A DNA stretch of 64,000 nt. Origin: Lepidostoma basale (Eukaryota; Arthropoda; Insecta; Trichoptera; Lepidostomatidae). The translations under genes were made by a program, and so were the position numbers. How positions within the stretch are numbered: the first letter of the stretch is position 1; each line of letters begins with the position of its first letter. The notes beneath the pieces were generated by a model, which worked only from the letters and a program-made list of their open reading frames with translations, was not told where the DNA came from and did no database searches. The stretch spans positions 1,307,001-1,371,000 of the forward strand of contig JAHDVF020001348.1 of assembly GCA_022606425.2 (NCBI GenBank), written 5' to 3'. Of the stretch, positions 1 to 12,369 are shown in pieces.

Positions 1-19
1 AAGGGACCGAAAAAAAAAA

Positions 20-472
20 CCTAAATGGAGGGAAAACGTAAATGGGCGGGGGGGTATTGAAAAAAAACAGCATTTAATTTATTTTTTTTAATTGCATAGA
101 TTAGTTCGCAAAATGCGTGAACCAAAATAAAACCGATGTAAAAAGATTATAATTAACTAACAAACAAAAATCTTAAAAACTGTTTGTAAATGACGATCGC
201 GACTAATGTCAAAAAGAACGAAAATTGTAAAAAAGCGCGCCGTATGCCGACCAATAACAATGTCGCTCGCCGACCAAAAACAGCCGAAACGATGCGCCGA
301 CTCATTGTCAAGCGCGTGTAACTCGCATATTTTGAATATTTTTGACGTAAATTGCGGGAAAAAAAAAGCAAAAGCGGGTAAAAAATGTACTAAAATATAT
401 CGGGACTGAAATAATAAAACTCAATTTTCGGGAAAACATTAAATACTGGGACGTAAAATCCGGGTTTCACTG
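20..472. mobile_element. Repeat R1, pogo-like right end
   Basis: Ends ACGTAAAATCCGGGTTTCACTG followed by TA; the complement CAGTGAAACCCGGATTTTAC is a pogo-class terminus. 90-290 is alike to 57310-57595 (GCGTGAACCAAAA, ATGTCAAAAAGAAC, CGCGCCGTATGCCGAC). No transposase visible. Confidence 0.7.
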
Positions 473-1122
473 TACTTTAAAAAAATTGGTATGTATGTTA
501 ATTATATACTTTTAATGCTTAATTTTGTATTTTTTTGTATACATGTTAAATCCTTTTAAATGTATAATTTTAGCTGCATTCATTATTATTTTTTTGAAAT
601 TTTGAATATTGTTTCACAGACATCAACACCTTATTATATGGTTTATTTTCCATAGAAAACCCGTTTCATACATCTCCGGATAGATGACATGCATCAGAGT
701 ACAGCAAAGTGCTTGTTTATGGTTTAATTGTATGGGTATCAGGGCGAAGGTGGCGGGGCGTGACAAAGTGTTCAGCGTATTCCTAGCGTACCCCTAGTTA
801 GGCACCCGAGAGTCTGATTAGACGCCACGCATCCTCCATCGACCAATGGGGCGACGCGCCCCGCAGAATTAATGATGTTACAGGCAGAGGCCGCGGTGAG
901 CCCGCGCACCCCGAGCTCAATACCCGCGCGGCCTCATAACCACCCCGAGTCTGACGTATTACCTTGACTCGACGTTGACAAGTTAAACTATTATAGATAT
1001 ATTATACGATATTATTAGTGTAAGAGTGATATCAATCGGGGAGCCCTTTATTTAACAAGATTAAAAATTATTTTGACTTCAACGTGTAAAAGATCATTCA
1101 TTCTTCATATATCACAACATTA
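473..1122. other. No gene seen; GC-rich patch at 730-960
   Basis: AT-rich except 730-960, which holds CCGAGAGTCTGATTAGACGC and CCGCGCACCCCGAGC. I recognise no frame, RNA or terminal repeat. Confidence 0.5.
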
Positions 1123-1126
1123 TTAA

Positions 1127-1554
1127 CCCCTATAATGCGGCTGGCTATATTTGCAGTTCAAAAAACTTCAGCAAACCTTTTACTATATTTATTTATTGCA
1201 GGGTAACCAACAGTGATATTGTTCTATACATTTAAAAATGAACAAAGATACAGTTGAATAAAGACATAGAAGGTTACCCGCCGCTTACGCGAAGCTGCTA
1301 TAGGACGCAGCGGGACCTTTCGTCAGCTTCGCTCGTACAATCCCTAGGCCCGTCCCTCGTCCATGCTGGTCTAATTATATAGAAGGAGTCAAGAAAGACC
1401 CAGGTCACATTTAATCTACTTGTATTTTCCTCTATGTCTCGCCGTACATGCAAATTACAAAATTATAGTTTAAACTTTTTAGTTCCTTGCCAATTGTATG
1501 TAATATCATGACGATACAACCACAGTTTGAAGCCAGCCGTACTCACTATAAGGG
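1127..1554. mobile_element. piggyBac-like MITE, 428 bp
   Basis: TTAA at 1123-1126 and 1555-1558. Imperfect terminal repeats CCCCTATAATG...CGGCTGGCT and (reverse) CCCTTATAGTG...CGGCTGGCT. Centre GC-rich (1280-1360). No coding capacity. Confidence 0.75.
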
Positions 1555-1558
1555 TTAA

Positions 1559-2599
1559 TGAAAATAGCTTTACAAATATATTATCACTCAAGTGTTCGCC
1601 CTGTTGAAGATACGAATCGTATCAAAACTGGTCAGCAGTAACGTGAAATGAGCAGCAGAAACGAAAAGTAAATTGTGTTATTTTTAATATGTACTGTTAT
1701 AGACAACATTATTATTTCAAATCCTGGTTTAAACCATTAACGTCCAACATATTGTTGTCATATATGAAATGAAAGAGGAACTTTTGTTTAGCAATAACGC
1801 GATTAATGAATATTTGACATCTTGCTAACGTAATGGTCATCTGGAAAAAATATTAAAAGATTCAAAGCACACATACACAACCGTATAACCGTGACGTTAA
1901 TTAGTTTAACATTTTTTTTTTTATAAAAGAAGGTTCCCCGTTTGATTGCGAGTGGTTTATTCGCTGCGTTAAATTTGAATACACCGACCTGATTGGCCAA
2001 CAGAATGTGATATGATTTGATATTATTTTAATGTGTTTTTACTTTTTTATTTTATTTTATTATTATTTTGCGGCCATATTAGCAGCGTTTAAATCTTATT
2101 ATATTTCTACACCATTTTGTAATTTTGTATTTTTATTCAAAATAGTTTTGCGCAGACTCACAGGAACCAAAAGATGCAGATATCGGACGATTTTGTTACA
2201 AATATTAACGCAGAAATGTGAATTTTTAACTCTTTATCATTGATCAGATACAATTCAACATTTCTTAAAAACTCAAGGCGTTAACACTGGAATTCCATGA
2301 GTAATTTTAAAAAATATAAAATCTCGATTATTTTCCACTTTATTTTAATAAGTTTCGAAGGTTTTATACCTTCATCATCGGGAGAATGACAACCTAACCA
2401 AAAATATTCTTCAGTTCCTTTGCTTAAATCAGTTTTTTTTTTTTAATTATTTTCAAAACATGTATTATTAACCCATGTTCTATTCATGATTCTCTGTCTA
2501 ATTTTTATTTGCACACAGATTATTTCATATTTAGGTTCTTGCATTACGTTTAAAATATTTTTGGTTTATTTATATTGTTCTATTAAAGACCAAGACCTA
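1559..2599. other. AT-rich, no gene seen
   Basis: Only a hairpin of interest: on the minus strand CGATGATGAAGG-TATAAAA-CCTTCGAAAC (2352-2385), resembling the Penelope-type hairpins elsewhere. Confidence 0.5.
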
Positions 2600-2830
2600 A
2601 CCTAACCTAACCCCACAATAAAAGATCTCTCAAATTACGACCCAAACACCTCCAGCTGCCACAAGCACCCGAAATCGATCTTCCTTCAGAGAAACACTCC
2701 GGGCAACACAAATCAAGCCCCCCGCATAAACCAACAAACCACAAATTCACCTTTCCAACAATGTTCCCGTCAGACGTAAGAGCTGAACCTCTGTAAGCCA
2801 GAAGTCCAAGTCCAAGTTGTGATATTACAA
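2600..2830. repeat. Dispersed repeat R2
   Basis: TTTCCAACAATGTTCCCGTC and AGCTGAACCTCTGTAAGCCA recur at 27550-27625 (inside the hAT MITE) and 28110-28190. Function unknown; probably another MITE body. Confidence 0.7.
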
Positions 2831-2849
2831 CAGTGTTCCAAATTAAACA

Positions 2850-3545
2850 GTTCATAATGTTGAAGTGTCATAGTGTTTCCACCAAAACAATGGATTAATA
2901 TAATTCTCTCGTACTCGGTAAAGGAATTTGCATATTCTTCTTCTTTTTGTCCTGTCACACCTCCGTGGTGCATAGGGCCTCAAGGAACCTTCTCCACCCG
3001 ACTCTATCCAAGTGAGGCCTGCCGCCTTAACCTCGTCCTGCAGGGTTCTTCTCCAGGTGGCTCTAGGTCTGCCTCGCTTTCTCTTTCCCCCCATAGGGGA
3101 CCAGTCTAGTACACCCTGAGCGATGCAGGCTGGGTTCCGTCTCAGAGTGTGACCGATCCACTGCCATTTGCGTCTAGCGACCTGTTCTCTAATTGGCTTT
3201 TCGCCTGCCATAGTCCAGAGAGCGGCATTTGACACTGTTTGGGGCTAATAGATTTTGAATATTGAGCGAAGGCACCTATTTATAAACACCTGGAGTTTAC
3301 CAATAACGTCCGCGGTAGACTTCCAAGTCTCACATACGTATAGCAGTACGCTTTTAACGCTACTGCTGAATATTTAGAGCTTGAGCTTTCTCGAAATGAT
3401 ACCGGAGCGCCATACAGGGCGAAGCATAGCGAAAGCTTCCCTTGGCTTGTTAAGTCTGCTGGCTACCTCTTCCTCCGTACCTCCTGAGCCCGCTATCATA
3501 CTACCGAGGTAGCAGAAGCTGGTCGTAGTCATGAGGCGGACGCCG
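2850..3545 (-). mobile_element. LINE-B 3' fragment
   Basis: Encodes [40 protein letters not shown] and [20 protein letters not shown], the C-terminus of a CR1/L2-like polymerase. It continues upstream (to 3545) with frameshifted RT-C-terminal sequence. Confidence 0.85.
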
Positions 3546-4626
3546 GAATTGGCATATTACGCATGTTTATTATCTTTGCAATTATTTCTCTGGGAGTCTG
3601 TGAGTCCACGCAATCTATTATTTACCATGTAATTAGTATGATCTCATTCTTAATATTATTTCAATTGTGATAAGTACGCACACGTTATATTATTTCGTGC
3701 CATAGATTATAAAATACGGATTTTACAAATTCAACGGACGTCGTTCTGACGGTAAGACACAATTTTCTACAAGACGGAAGCGGAGCCGCGAAAGCGACCT
3801 CAAGTGTTTATATTCAATTATAATGATATACGTAATTTTAGTTGAATTTTTAAAATAATTTTACTAATATTAATGATATTAACCAATTGATATTTTAAAT
3901 ATACGTAACCATAAGATAAATGTCTTAATTTTTTAACTATTTAATAATATTTTTTAAATGTTAATACTTAAAATTTTACTTAAATATGATTGACTCTTTT
4001 TACTGCAATACAATTTTTTTTAATCTTTGGTAAACCTAAGGCTTTGATACTGTGGAATTCTATTTGATTGGTTATTAATCAAAACACTTTTTAATATTCT
4101 TACATTGATTAATGTATGCTTTTCTAAAATTTAAACAAATCAAGATAAATAATTCGCAAGTAAAAAAAACAGTGTTATGATTTATAAACATTGAAAAGAA
4201 TTTAGTTATAAAGTGAATCAACATCAAAGCTGTATTAAATATGTATGCCTTCTCAAATATTTTTTTATGTATTTAATTTTTTTTTTTTACGAATACCATG
4301 ACATGATCTCTGAAAACTTAAATAACCAGACATTTTTTTTCTCATTCGCATAATTTTGTTAGAATTTTATTCAGTTTAATTGTACAAAAATTTCAAATGA
4401 TTATTTGATTATTTCAATAGGCATTGTTATAAAATAGATAGATTATATCTACAAAATGTTTTATACTAAAATTTATTCTATGGTTTTTAGTTGACTTATA
4501 AATGTGTTTAAAATTAAATGTAATATAAAATGTGTATAACGTGTATTTTAACATTTGTTTTGCAGCATAAAATGATTTAAAAAAAGAACATTATAGTATA
4601 TATAATTATATTGGTATTGAAAGGCA
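3546..4626. other. AT-rich, nothing recognised
   Basis: Long A/T runs and stops in all frames. No repeats shared with the rest of the window were noticed. Confidence 0.5.
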
Positions 4627-4639
4627 TTAACACGTTGAC

Positions 4640-4980
4640 TGCCAACTGCAAGATAGCTCGTTGTTTGCATTATTGCCTAGGACGCCAACTACAAAATTGG
4701 TAGTTTGCATTATTGCCTAGGACGCCAACTGCAAGATAATTGGTAGTTTGCATTATTGCCTAAGTCGCCAACTACAAGATAATTGGTAGTTTGCATTATT
4801 TTCTAGGATGCCAACTACAAAATAATTGGTAGTTCGCATTATTGCCTAGGATGCCAACTACAAGATAATTGGTAGTTTGCATTATTGCCTAAGACGCCAA
4901 CTACAAGATAATTGGTTGTTTGCATTATTGCCTAGAACGCCAACTACAAGTTATCTCGTTCTTTGTTTACTTGCCATATT
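4640..4980. repeat. About 43-bp tandem repeat, 7-8 copies
   Basis: Unit GCCAACTACAAGATAATTGG plus TAGTTTGCATTATTGCCTAGGAC, period 40-44 bp. GACTGCCAACTGCAAG at the element's left end is the first, variant unit, so the array grew from the terminus inward. Confidence 0.92.
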
Positions 4981-5055
4981 CGTGCAACATCAGTGTTAAC
5001 ATAAATAGATAGCATCAGAAAAGAGGATAAAAATCAAGGTTGGCTTACATGAATA

Positions 5056-5205
5056 GAACATTTATTTATCATCATCTGTCCACTCCTGGACGTTAGGCAT
5101 CATCCATCTGCTTCCAATACGCATCCATGTCATACGGGCGGTCTCTTTAATGTCGTCCCTCCATCGAATATGGGGACGTCCCAGATTTCAGTTCTAGGAC
5201 ACCAG
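5056..5205 (-). mobile_element. LINE-D-like 3' end
   Basis: The complement encodes GRPHIRWRDDIKETARMTWM and NVQEWTDDDK, stop. It is nested in the piggyBac-like element 4631-5833. Confidence 0.75.
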
Positions 5206-5419
5206 CAAAGGAGGCATTTTGGCCATTTATTATCAGAGCCACAAGCGACGTGCCATTTTAGCGCTGCCCTCTCTTGATGATGTCCGACACTCATGTTCTG
5301 GCTCTAATAGTGGTGTTTCTCACCCTGTTCACTATACTGATGCTCAAAATCGCTCTTTCCATAGCTCTTTGAACAAAACTATAATCGTACAAAATTTGTA
5401 TTAGAAATATAAATCTTTT

Positions 5420-5745
5420 TCTTATTCCGGTACCGTGTCAGGTCCCCCCAACGTTGGCGATCACTGCAGCAAAAGCACGGTTGTATTCGCCATAGTGATT
5501 CCTGGGAAAAGATGACCAGAGTAGTTTCCCGTTGCCTTCTGGTGGTTTCTGTCAGGGTTACGTTCCCTTAACTGGTTGGATCTGGTTTGGAGGCGCCAGA
5601 AACTCACCTTTCATTCCCTCGTTATCTGCTGTGATTACACGGTAATGAGTGTATTCCCATTACCCGGGGTTGGCGACAAAGACGCTAACGAGTTGGACTA
5701 GTCAGTAATGTTGTGACTTGTTGTCAATTGTTGTGACTCACCTCT
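5420..5745. repeat. R3 SINE-like repeat
   Basis: TCCCCCCAACGTTGGCGATCAC, then GGGAAAAGATGACCAGAGT, CCCGTTGCCTTCT, CCCGGGGTTGGCG. Three copies in the window. The first 40 bp equal the 3' end of LINE-A. Confidence 0.8.
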
Positions 5746-6239
5746 ACTGACAGTTTAAACCTCTAATAATATGATTGAATTAAATTGCCTTTTTATACCG
5801 GAATCCTTGAAGAGTCCCGTGGCAGTCAACGTGTTAGAAACAAATATATTTTATTTTTTAATTATTATTCTAAAACATAATACTTTGGACTGATTATTTT
5901 GCAGTTTTATAGTTTAACAATGTAAGGTTTATATGATATTGTAGTTAGTTAATGCCCAAAGTATGTTAACTGTAGTTAGCAAAATTTTAAAATGCCACTT
6001 ACAGTCTTGCTACTTGATATGAATATTACTGAGAAACAACCACTCTCATAACTTACGAATAAGAATTTTAAATGTTTTAATTTTTTATTTCTGCTGTATT
6101 GAGATATAAAATGTTTCATCTTATGAATCAATTTGACAAATTTTTGTAACAAAACCAATGTCGACCGCCATAACAGTGACAGGAACTGATATTGTAAAAA
6201 ATATATCAATTTAAATGCTCAATGCAAATGAAACCTTCT

Positions 6240-6420
6240 GTTTTGTTGAATTTCTATTATATTTTATGTTAATGACATGTTTCGCCTTGCTAAGGGCATT
6301 ATCAAATGATATTGCCTTAGCAAGGCGAATTATGAATTTAACATATTATACATATGACAAATGGGTATTTGATAATGCCTTAGAAAGGTGAAATGAATCG
6401 TTCCCATAAAGTATAATAAA
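6240..6420. repeat. PAL palindromic repeat
   Basis: Arms carry ATTATATTTTATG, GACATGTTTCGCC and TTGCTAAGGGCATTATCAAA, then the reverse order. Diverged; insertion between the arms. Confidence 0.75.
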
Positions 6421-6584
6421 AATTGTATTACAACCATTTGGAAAAGTCTCCATGAAATGAAACATTTTATAAATCAATTTCTAAGTGGTTGATTTTTAAG
6501 TACATATATGCATTTTTATCTAAACTGTATATAAAAATAAGGTGAATTTGTTTATAAAATTAAATACATTTATTTATTCTTGCA

Positions 6585-6940
6585 AATCTACAATATTTTA
6601 TCGCCTTCAAAGTACTCCCCATATGACACAATGTACTTATGCCAAAGTTTTTTCCAATCATCGAATCGTCGGAGAAGTATTTTTTTTAAAGAGAATATTT
6701 TCTTCGATTTGGCTTTTATCTCCTCAATGGAGTTGAAACGATGACTCCAGAGTGGTCTTTTGAGTTTGTTGAACAACCGGAAGTCACACGGTGCCAAATC
6801 AGTCGAATACGGTGGTTGTGGAAAAATATGGATTAAGTTTTTGGCGAAATGTTCTCAAAGAACCAATTCAGTGTGGAACGGTGCATTATCGTGGTACAAA
6901 TACCAAGAATTATCTGTCTTACTTCTGACCTCTTGAGATG
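6585..6940 (-). mobile_element. mariner remnant, C-terminal part
   Basis: The complement reads YHDNAPFHTELVL, PPYSTDLAPCDFRLFNKLKR and YGEYFEGDK, covering the last two catalytic aspartates and the C-terminus, with a stop after LVL. Different subfamily from 26475. Confidence 0.85.
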
Positions 6941-7442
6941 AATAGCTTCACTCAAACAATTCACAACACTCAAAAATTCACCTTATTTTTATGTGTATTC
7001 ATAATTTGTGTCTGATTTTTAATTCATTTTAATGATTCGAACCTCATCGTTTTTAACTATTGTGATTCACAGTCAATTTGATATTATACCATTTAATAAG
7101 AAAAAAAAATGTGTTCCGACAGGGAGTAAAAACCGTCGTGTCAATTATTCGTACGGATTACAAACTTTTCAACCCATGCCGATAAATTTGTACGTTTATC
7201 AATGTATATGTAATTAGGAAAAAATTGTTGAGTTCGGCTGTTTGATATTGTTTGTGCGTAACTAACGTAAGGCGGAGAGTGTTGTTATGGCGGATTTTAG
7301 ATGTGAGTTAGGAGTCTGCGCTCGCTACTTAGATATGGATAACTTAAAGATGCCGGAGTTTTGGCGTTGGATTGATTATTTTCATAATTTTATTGGTGAT
7401 GTTTTCATATCATCCACGTGGCTGCATTTGTCTCGTTTTCAA

Positions 7443-7480
7443 TAATATTTAATTACTACGTCTAGTAGTAATTAAATATA
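7443..7480. repeat. Short perfect palindrome
   Basis: TATTTAATTACTAC, GTCTA loop, GTAGTAATTAAATA. Function unknown. Confidence 0.75.
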
Positions 7481-7684
7481 TCTATGTCATAGTCAACAAG
7501 TACAGAATGGTTGGTGATCTCGTTCTTGCTTGTACGGGGAAATTCTTGATTTTAATCCATTGTTTGAATACATATACAAGATTGTTTTTGAACATTAACA
7601 TTTAATAAATAAAAATGCATCTCTGACATCATGAATAAATAGCAAAACTAAGAAGCCCAATCGTTCACTTCAATTTCAATTTAT

Positions 7685-8130
7685 TTATTTCTTATTTTTC
7701 TTCAAGTGCCCTGTCGGGTCCCCCCAACCGTTGGCGATCACCTCGCCGGACCTGTCCCTGTCCTGCGCCGCTCGGAACAGCTCCTCCACACTTCGGATGC
7801 CGGTCCACTCCCTCACGTTTCGCAGCCAGGGCATTTGTCTCCTTCCGGGCCCTCGGCGTCCCTCAATTTTCCCCTCCAATATCAGTTGGAGAAGGTGGTA
7901 CTTTTCCCCACGCAGTATACGACCCAGATGTGAGATCTTTCGAACCTTGATAGTTGATAACAATTCCCTGTCAACTCTAGCTCGCCTCAGGACTTCGTTA
8001 TTGGTAACCATGTCTGTCCAGGGAACTCTGAGCATTCGGCGATGGAGCCACATTTCAAATGCTTCCAGCCTGTTCATTGAGTTAACTTTCAAGGTCCAAG
8101 TTTCACACCCGTACAATAAAACAGACCACG
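7685..8130 (-). mobile_element. LINE-A 3' fragment
   Basis: Frame 8116-7685 encodes MYGCETWTLKVNSMNRLEAF, MWLHRRMLRVPWTDMVTNNE and LILEGKIEGRRGPGRRQMPW, an RT C-terminus common in insect LINEs. It ends near FRAAQDRDRSGEVIANGWGD. Confidence 0.87.
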
Positions 8131-8254
8131 TTATTTATTTAAAAAATCATAAATGTTACAGATACATAAATTCAAATTGTACACTATAGAATAAAAAAAA
8201 TAAAAACATAAAGAGTACAATTATTAATGCAAGAATAAGAAAAAACAAATGATG

Positions 8255-8370
8255 TTCTGTTTTTTAGAAGTTTTATTATATTTTATGAGAATGACTTATT
8301 TGATAATGTTTTAGCAATACGAAACATGTCAAACCAATAAAATATAATAAAACTTCTAGAAAGGGGACAT
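8255..8370. repeat. PAL palindromic repeat
   Basis: AGAAGTTTTATTATATTTTATG ... ATAAAATATAATAAAACTTCT with a shortened centre (GAAACATGTC retained). Confidence 0.78.
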
Positions 8371-9239
8371 ATTCATTATTTAATATGGAGTTTTATAGCA
8401 TTGTTCAAAAAAGCATTGTTTTGTTTGGATTTCATTAATTTAAAACCATTATTTGACACATGATTTAGATAAATACTATATTCTACGACATTTTGCAGTC
8501 GCGTGGATGGTTAGCTTGTATGTGTAAGAAAGAAATATTGCCGTTTGGATGTTTTGGCTTACCCGTTACCACATCGCGGCATTTGATGTTTACGTAGTAA
8601 TCTGGCGTCCCGGCACGAGGGAGAAGGGACACCGTTAGAGTAGTGCAGGCGAGGGGTAGCAGTAGCGAGTGCCGGCCGGAGGGTTGCGGTGTTCGTGTTG
8701 GGATTGTTTCGGTATGTTAGGATACGTAATAGAAAAATTTAAAGTCTGTTTTGTCATTAAGATTTTTAATATTCATTTTATTTACATGTAAAAAAAATTG
8801 TTTATCAAAATACATTTTATTAAAAGTTCTATGGGAAAATGTGCTTTCGGGAGATATCAAATATATTTATTAACACTAGTTTATATTGTGTAAAATGTTG
8901 TACTGCCGTCGTAGTCGTGATGGTTTAATATCCTTTCAAACTTTGCATTTAAATTTTAGCAAAAAAATATGTTATTCACTGAAATCTCGTGGTGGAAATT
9001 ATTAATATTAATATTCTTCTTCAACTTCTTGTTGACTTGAGAGAGTCTATTACAACAGATTTCTCCTCCTGTGATGCTGAACTCCAGCTATACATCGTGT
9101 TGAGGGTCTCCCTGGTGGACACCGTTCATCTGGTATTCTATGCATAGTCAAATATGGAATTCTTACAACATTTTGAATGTATACAAATACTGGATTTTAC
9201 CCATTGTGGGTTATCATTTCAAGGATTAATTGTATCACA
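8371..9239. other. No gene seen
   Basis: 8575-8700 is more GC-rich (GGCGTCCCGGCACGAGGGAG) without a frame. 9020-9140 may be a LINE scrap in reverse (GAGGGTCTCCCTGGTGGACA). Confidence 0.4.
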
Positions 9240-9385
9240 AGTTAAAAATAGCATATAACTTGGAGTGACATCTCCAGGCGTCATCTAGCAATACGTTAAT
9301 GGCGGTAGCCTTTCACATTGCGTTAATAAAAAGATCTTCTGCTTAATGCTTAAAATCCAATCTTCATAGATGGCGCTGGTGCATA
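9240..9385. repeat. Dispersed repeat R4
   Basis: GCCTTTCACATTGCGTTAAT, GATCTTCTGCTTAATGCTTA and ATAGATGGCGCTGGTG match 60680-60785 in reverse. Nature unknown. Confidence 0.7.
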
Positions 9386-9489
9386 GATTGAGATAGAAAA
9401 TGTGAATTGTGGTGTTGCATATTAGCAATATATACAACTTCCAATTATAATTGATAAATAAATTAAACACTTAAATATTTTCTTTGTAG

Positions 9490-9640
9490 AACTTGGTGAT
9501 TTGCTCAGACTGATTATCAATTTTGATCTTGTAATGAAGATGTCCAACTTTCTCTCTATCTCTTTGGTAGTCAAAGGCTTCTCTGGAATCTCGTGCATCA
9601 TGATCTTGGGAATCCTCGCTGGATCCATCTTCTCCATCCT
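9490..9640 (-). mobile_element. LINE-H 3' end
   Basis: The complement reads MEKMDPARIPKIMMHEIPEK, a polymerase C-terminus of the RMDxxRIPK type. Further copies at 32990-33370, 42005-42300 and perhaps 62580-62710. Confidence 0.7.
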
Positions 9641-10464
9641 GTTTTTATTTTATTTATACATAATCAATATCACCACGTGATTTCGATGCTACTAACGAAA
9701 GGTTTTTCAAAAGTTACGGATATTATTAATATTTTTAATGCAATGTTTGAAAATATTTTACTGATCACGATCTGCGCTTAATCTCTCGGGACTTGTATAT
9801 ATTTATATCAACGGACATATTGTTTATAATACGTATTAAAAATAACCTTACATTTGTGTTTTATAGTTTTACATTGGAAATATCAGGGACCTAATATAAA
9901 CTGATTAATTTTTAATATATTTTTGCGCGTTGAATATACAAGGACCAGAGAGGTGATTAGTTGTACGACCCGGAATATTGCACAACTAGCAGCACACTCC
10001 CCGAAGCGGTTGTGCGTGGGAGTGGTGCTGCGGAGATCAATTCTGCCATAGTACATACAGAACAAGTGATGAGAGCGGAAGGGAGGAAGCCTCTCACTCA
10101 CGAGCCCTACCTCTTATATTGTAATTATATATTTTATTGTATAATGTATTTGAAAATATACAACTTGATAAAATAAATATTGGTTTTTTTTCTTTCCTCA
10201 AGTGTCTCGCACGCACTATCGTATGCGACAGTATATTTTACTCCTCTTTGGTCAGCAATGATGTAAGCAAACTACAAACTATGCTCCAGGAACTCAAGAC
10301 ATTAATTGAAAATTTCATTTGATAAGACATTCCAAATGGACATTTCAAACAAATATAAATTTAAAACGATCCGTTTGTAAACACAAACACAAGAAAAAGT
10401 CTGATGTATAGGACTGAATTCTCTACAATCTTGAACTTCATTAATACTAATATGAAGACGTCTA

Positions 10465-10605
10465 TTTTCTAAAAGTTTTATTATATTTTATGGGAATGAC
10501 ATGTTTTACTTTGCTAAGGAATCATCAAATGTCATTTGGTAATGGCTCAGCAAGGCGAAACATGTCATTCGCATAAAATATAATAAAACATCTATACAAC
10601 AGACG
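10465..10605. repeat. PAL palindromic repeat, near complete
   Basis: Arms AAAGTTTTATTATATTTTAT and complement, centre TTTGGTAATGGCTCAGCAAGG. The 10330-10465 flank is the reverse complement of 44580-44715, so the repeat unit extends past the palindrome. Confidence 0.85.
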
Positions 10606-10699
10606 TTTTCATTCATATTAATTAATTAATGTGAAGTTTTACATCACTGCTCAAGGACACAATTATACACAAGACAGCTTCCGAAAGCGTAAGTATTAA

Positions 10700-11515
10700 A
10701 ATTAACTTACAGAAAACTAAACTAATGAACCCGAACAACACTCCCATTATTACTGGAAATGAAATACTCCAAGAGGAACAAGTTTGAGGAACAATATATA
10801 CTTAGGAAGAGACAACCAGATTGCAGAGATCACCAGAATTGGATTGAAGACATTGGCTGCTTCTGGTAAACTATGTTATATCCTAAAAGACTAGAGTCCT
10901 CATCAATCTATAACAATGTGTATATTTATATATCCATTTGGACATTGGCCTTGAAACATACCATCACCAGACGCTCAATTGTAGTGCAATGATTGGACTA
11001 AGTTCATAAACTACAATATCCATTGAATGTAACTTTGTACTTAATGTGTATCCATGCCTTTTGAGTGCAACTATGTACTCAATGCGTGTTCTTTGGGTAT
11101 ACTAAGTATTTAATATGTAACCATGTACTTCTCTACCATTACTCAGAGTCTATCAAAGAGTACTTGGGTAGTTTGAGGGATAGAGTGCAAAATGATATAG
11201 TAAATACATTCCAGAATTAAAATGACTGATGTGATATAGAAAGTGTCTTGCATGAAATGGCAGAGGGCAGACCATATTGCCAGATATCAAACTAAATTTA
11301 CAAAACTCTTACTGCAATGAAGATCAAGACAACACAGTAGGCGTAATAGGAGACCATTGACAAGATGGTGGAATAATATTCACTGACACGCTGGAAGAAA
11401 CTGAATATACATATCCCAAGAAAGAATAATATGGAAACAAATGAAAGAGACCTCTATGTACAGAGTGAACGTCTACAAGACATTATTCCACCTCTTGGAA
11501 TGGAATAGCTTAAGG
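10700..11515 (+). mobile_element. LINE-D, heavily degenerate
   Basis: Pieces in changing frames: LMNPNNTPIITGNEILQEEQ, then after 11240 MKWQRADHIARYQT and RRPLTRWWNNI. The order matches an RTE-like polymerase C-terminus. No intact frame. Confidence 0.6.
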
Positions 11516-11574
11516 TTATCTATCAAATCTCTCCATATTAGGATATTTCATACAATCCATACCACAATTTATCA

Positions 11575-12055
11575 GCATTTCCTTTCAAACTAATCACATA
11601 TTTTTCTTGTGCCTCTCCTACCGGAGGATGGATATCAAAGCTATTTTGACTTTTGATACAGCATCTATAAGGTTGTGTTGCAACTGAATCATTCGTGAAT
11701 GTTTCATAGCCAGGATCACTACATATTTCAATGACAATATATTTCTACCATCATGATGTAAAACTTCACTCCCATAAAATATAAAAAAACTTTTAGTAAA
11801 TCAGTTTTTCTCAACATTTAAAATGTTTAAATTAATAAAGTTTAAGAATGATAGAGTTTCACAATTTCTTCACATTTCCTCTCAAACTAATCACTTATTT
11901 TTCTTGTTCCTCTCTTATTGTAGATTAAATAACATCATGGTTATTTTTACTTTTGATATAGTAGCTCTAAACAGTGATGTTGTGCTGCAACGGACCTATT
12001 CTCAGAGGTTTTGTAGCCAGGATCACTACGTATTTCAAAGACAATATTCCCACCG
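11575..12055. repeat. Diverged direct repeat, two units of about 170 bp
   Basis: 11575-11745 and 11872-12050 share TTTCCTYTCAAACTAATCAC, TTTTGACTTTTGATA/TTTTTACTTTTGATA and TAGCCAGGATCACTACRTAT. No coding signal; old duplication. Confidence 0.7.
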
Positions 12056-12369
12056 ATATGAATGTTATATACACCAGGCCTGTCCAGCCCGTGATATTGA
12101 TATGTGGAATTGTAAATTAACGCCCAGAATTCTTTCATTTATGAACAGCATATACATTTTACAATATTATACTTTCAAGTTATTAGACTATACACATTGT
12201 TATAATAATTTGGCTTCAGAAATATATTAAAATATATATTTTTTCTATAATACATTAAACCTATTAATTACATTATAATATATTGGAATGAAAATATAAA
12301 CTACTTAAGAAATAAGTAATTAATTACATTAACATCATTTCCTTATTAATTCAATCCCAATACAACTAA

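Larger units (their letters stand above)
4631..5833. mobile_element. piggyBac-like nonautonomous element with nested repeats
   Basis: Perfect 13-bp terminal repeats CACGTTGACTGCC / GGCAGTCAACGTG, TTAA at 4627-4630 and TTAG at 5834-5837. Contains a 43-bp tandem array, a LINE-D-like end and an R3 repeat; no transposase of its own. Confidence 0.78.

Noticed and set aside
4640..4980. CRISPR-like array
   Set aside because: Units are contiguous 43-bp tandem repeats with no unique spacers, in a eukaryotic transposon.
11823..12230. 135-codon plus-strand frame
   Set aside because: Covers an old direct repeat; composition is AT-driven and no family resemblance was found.
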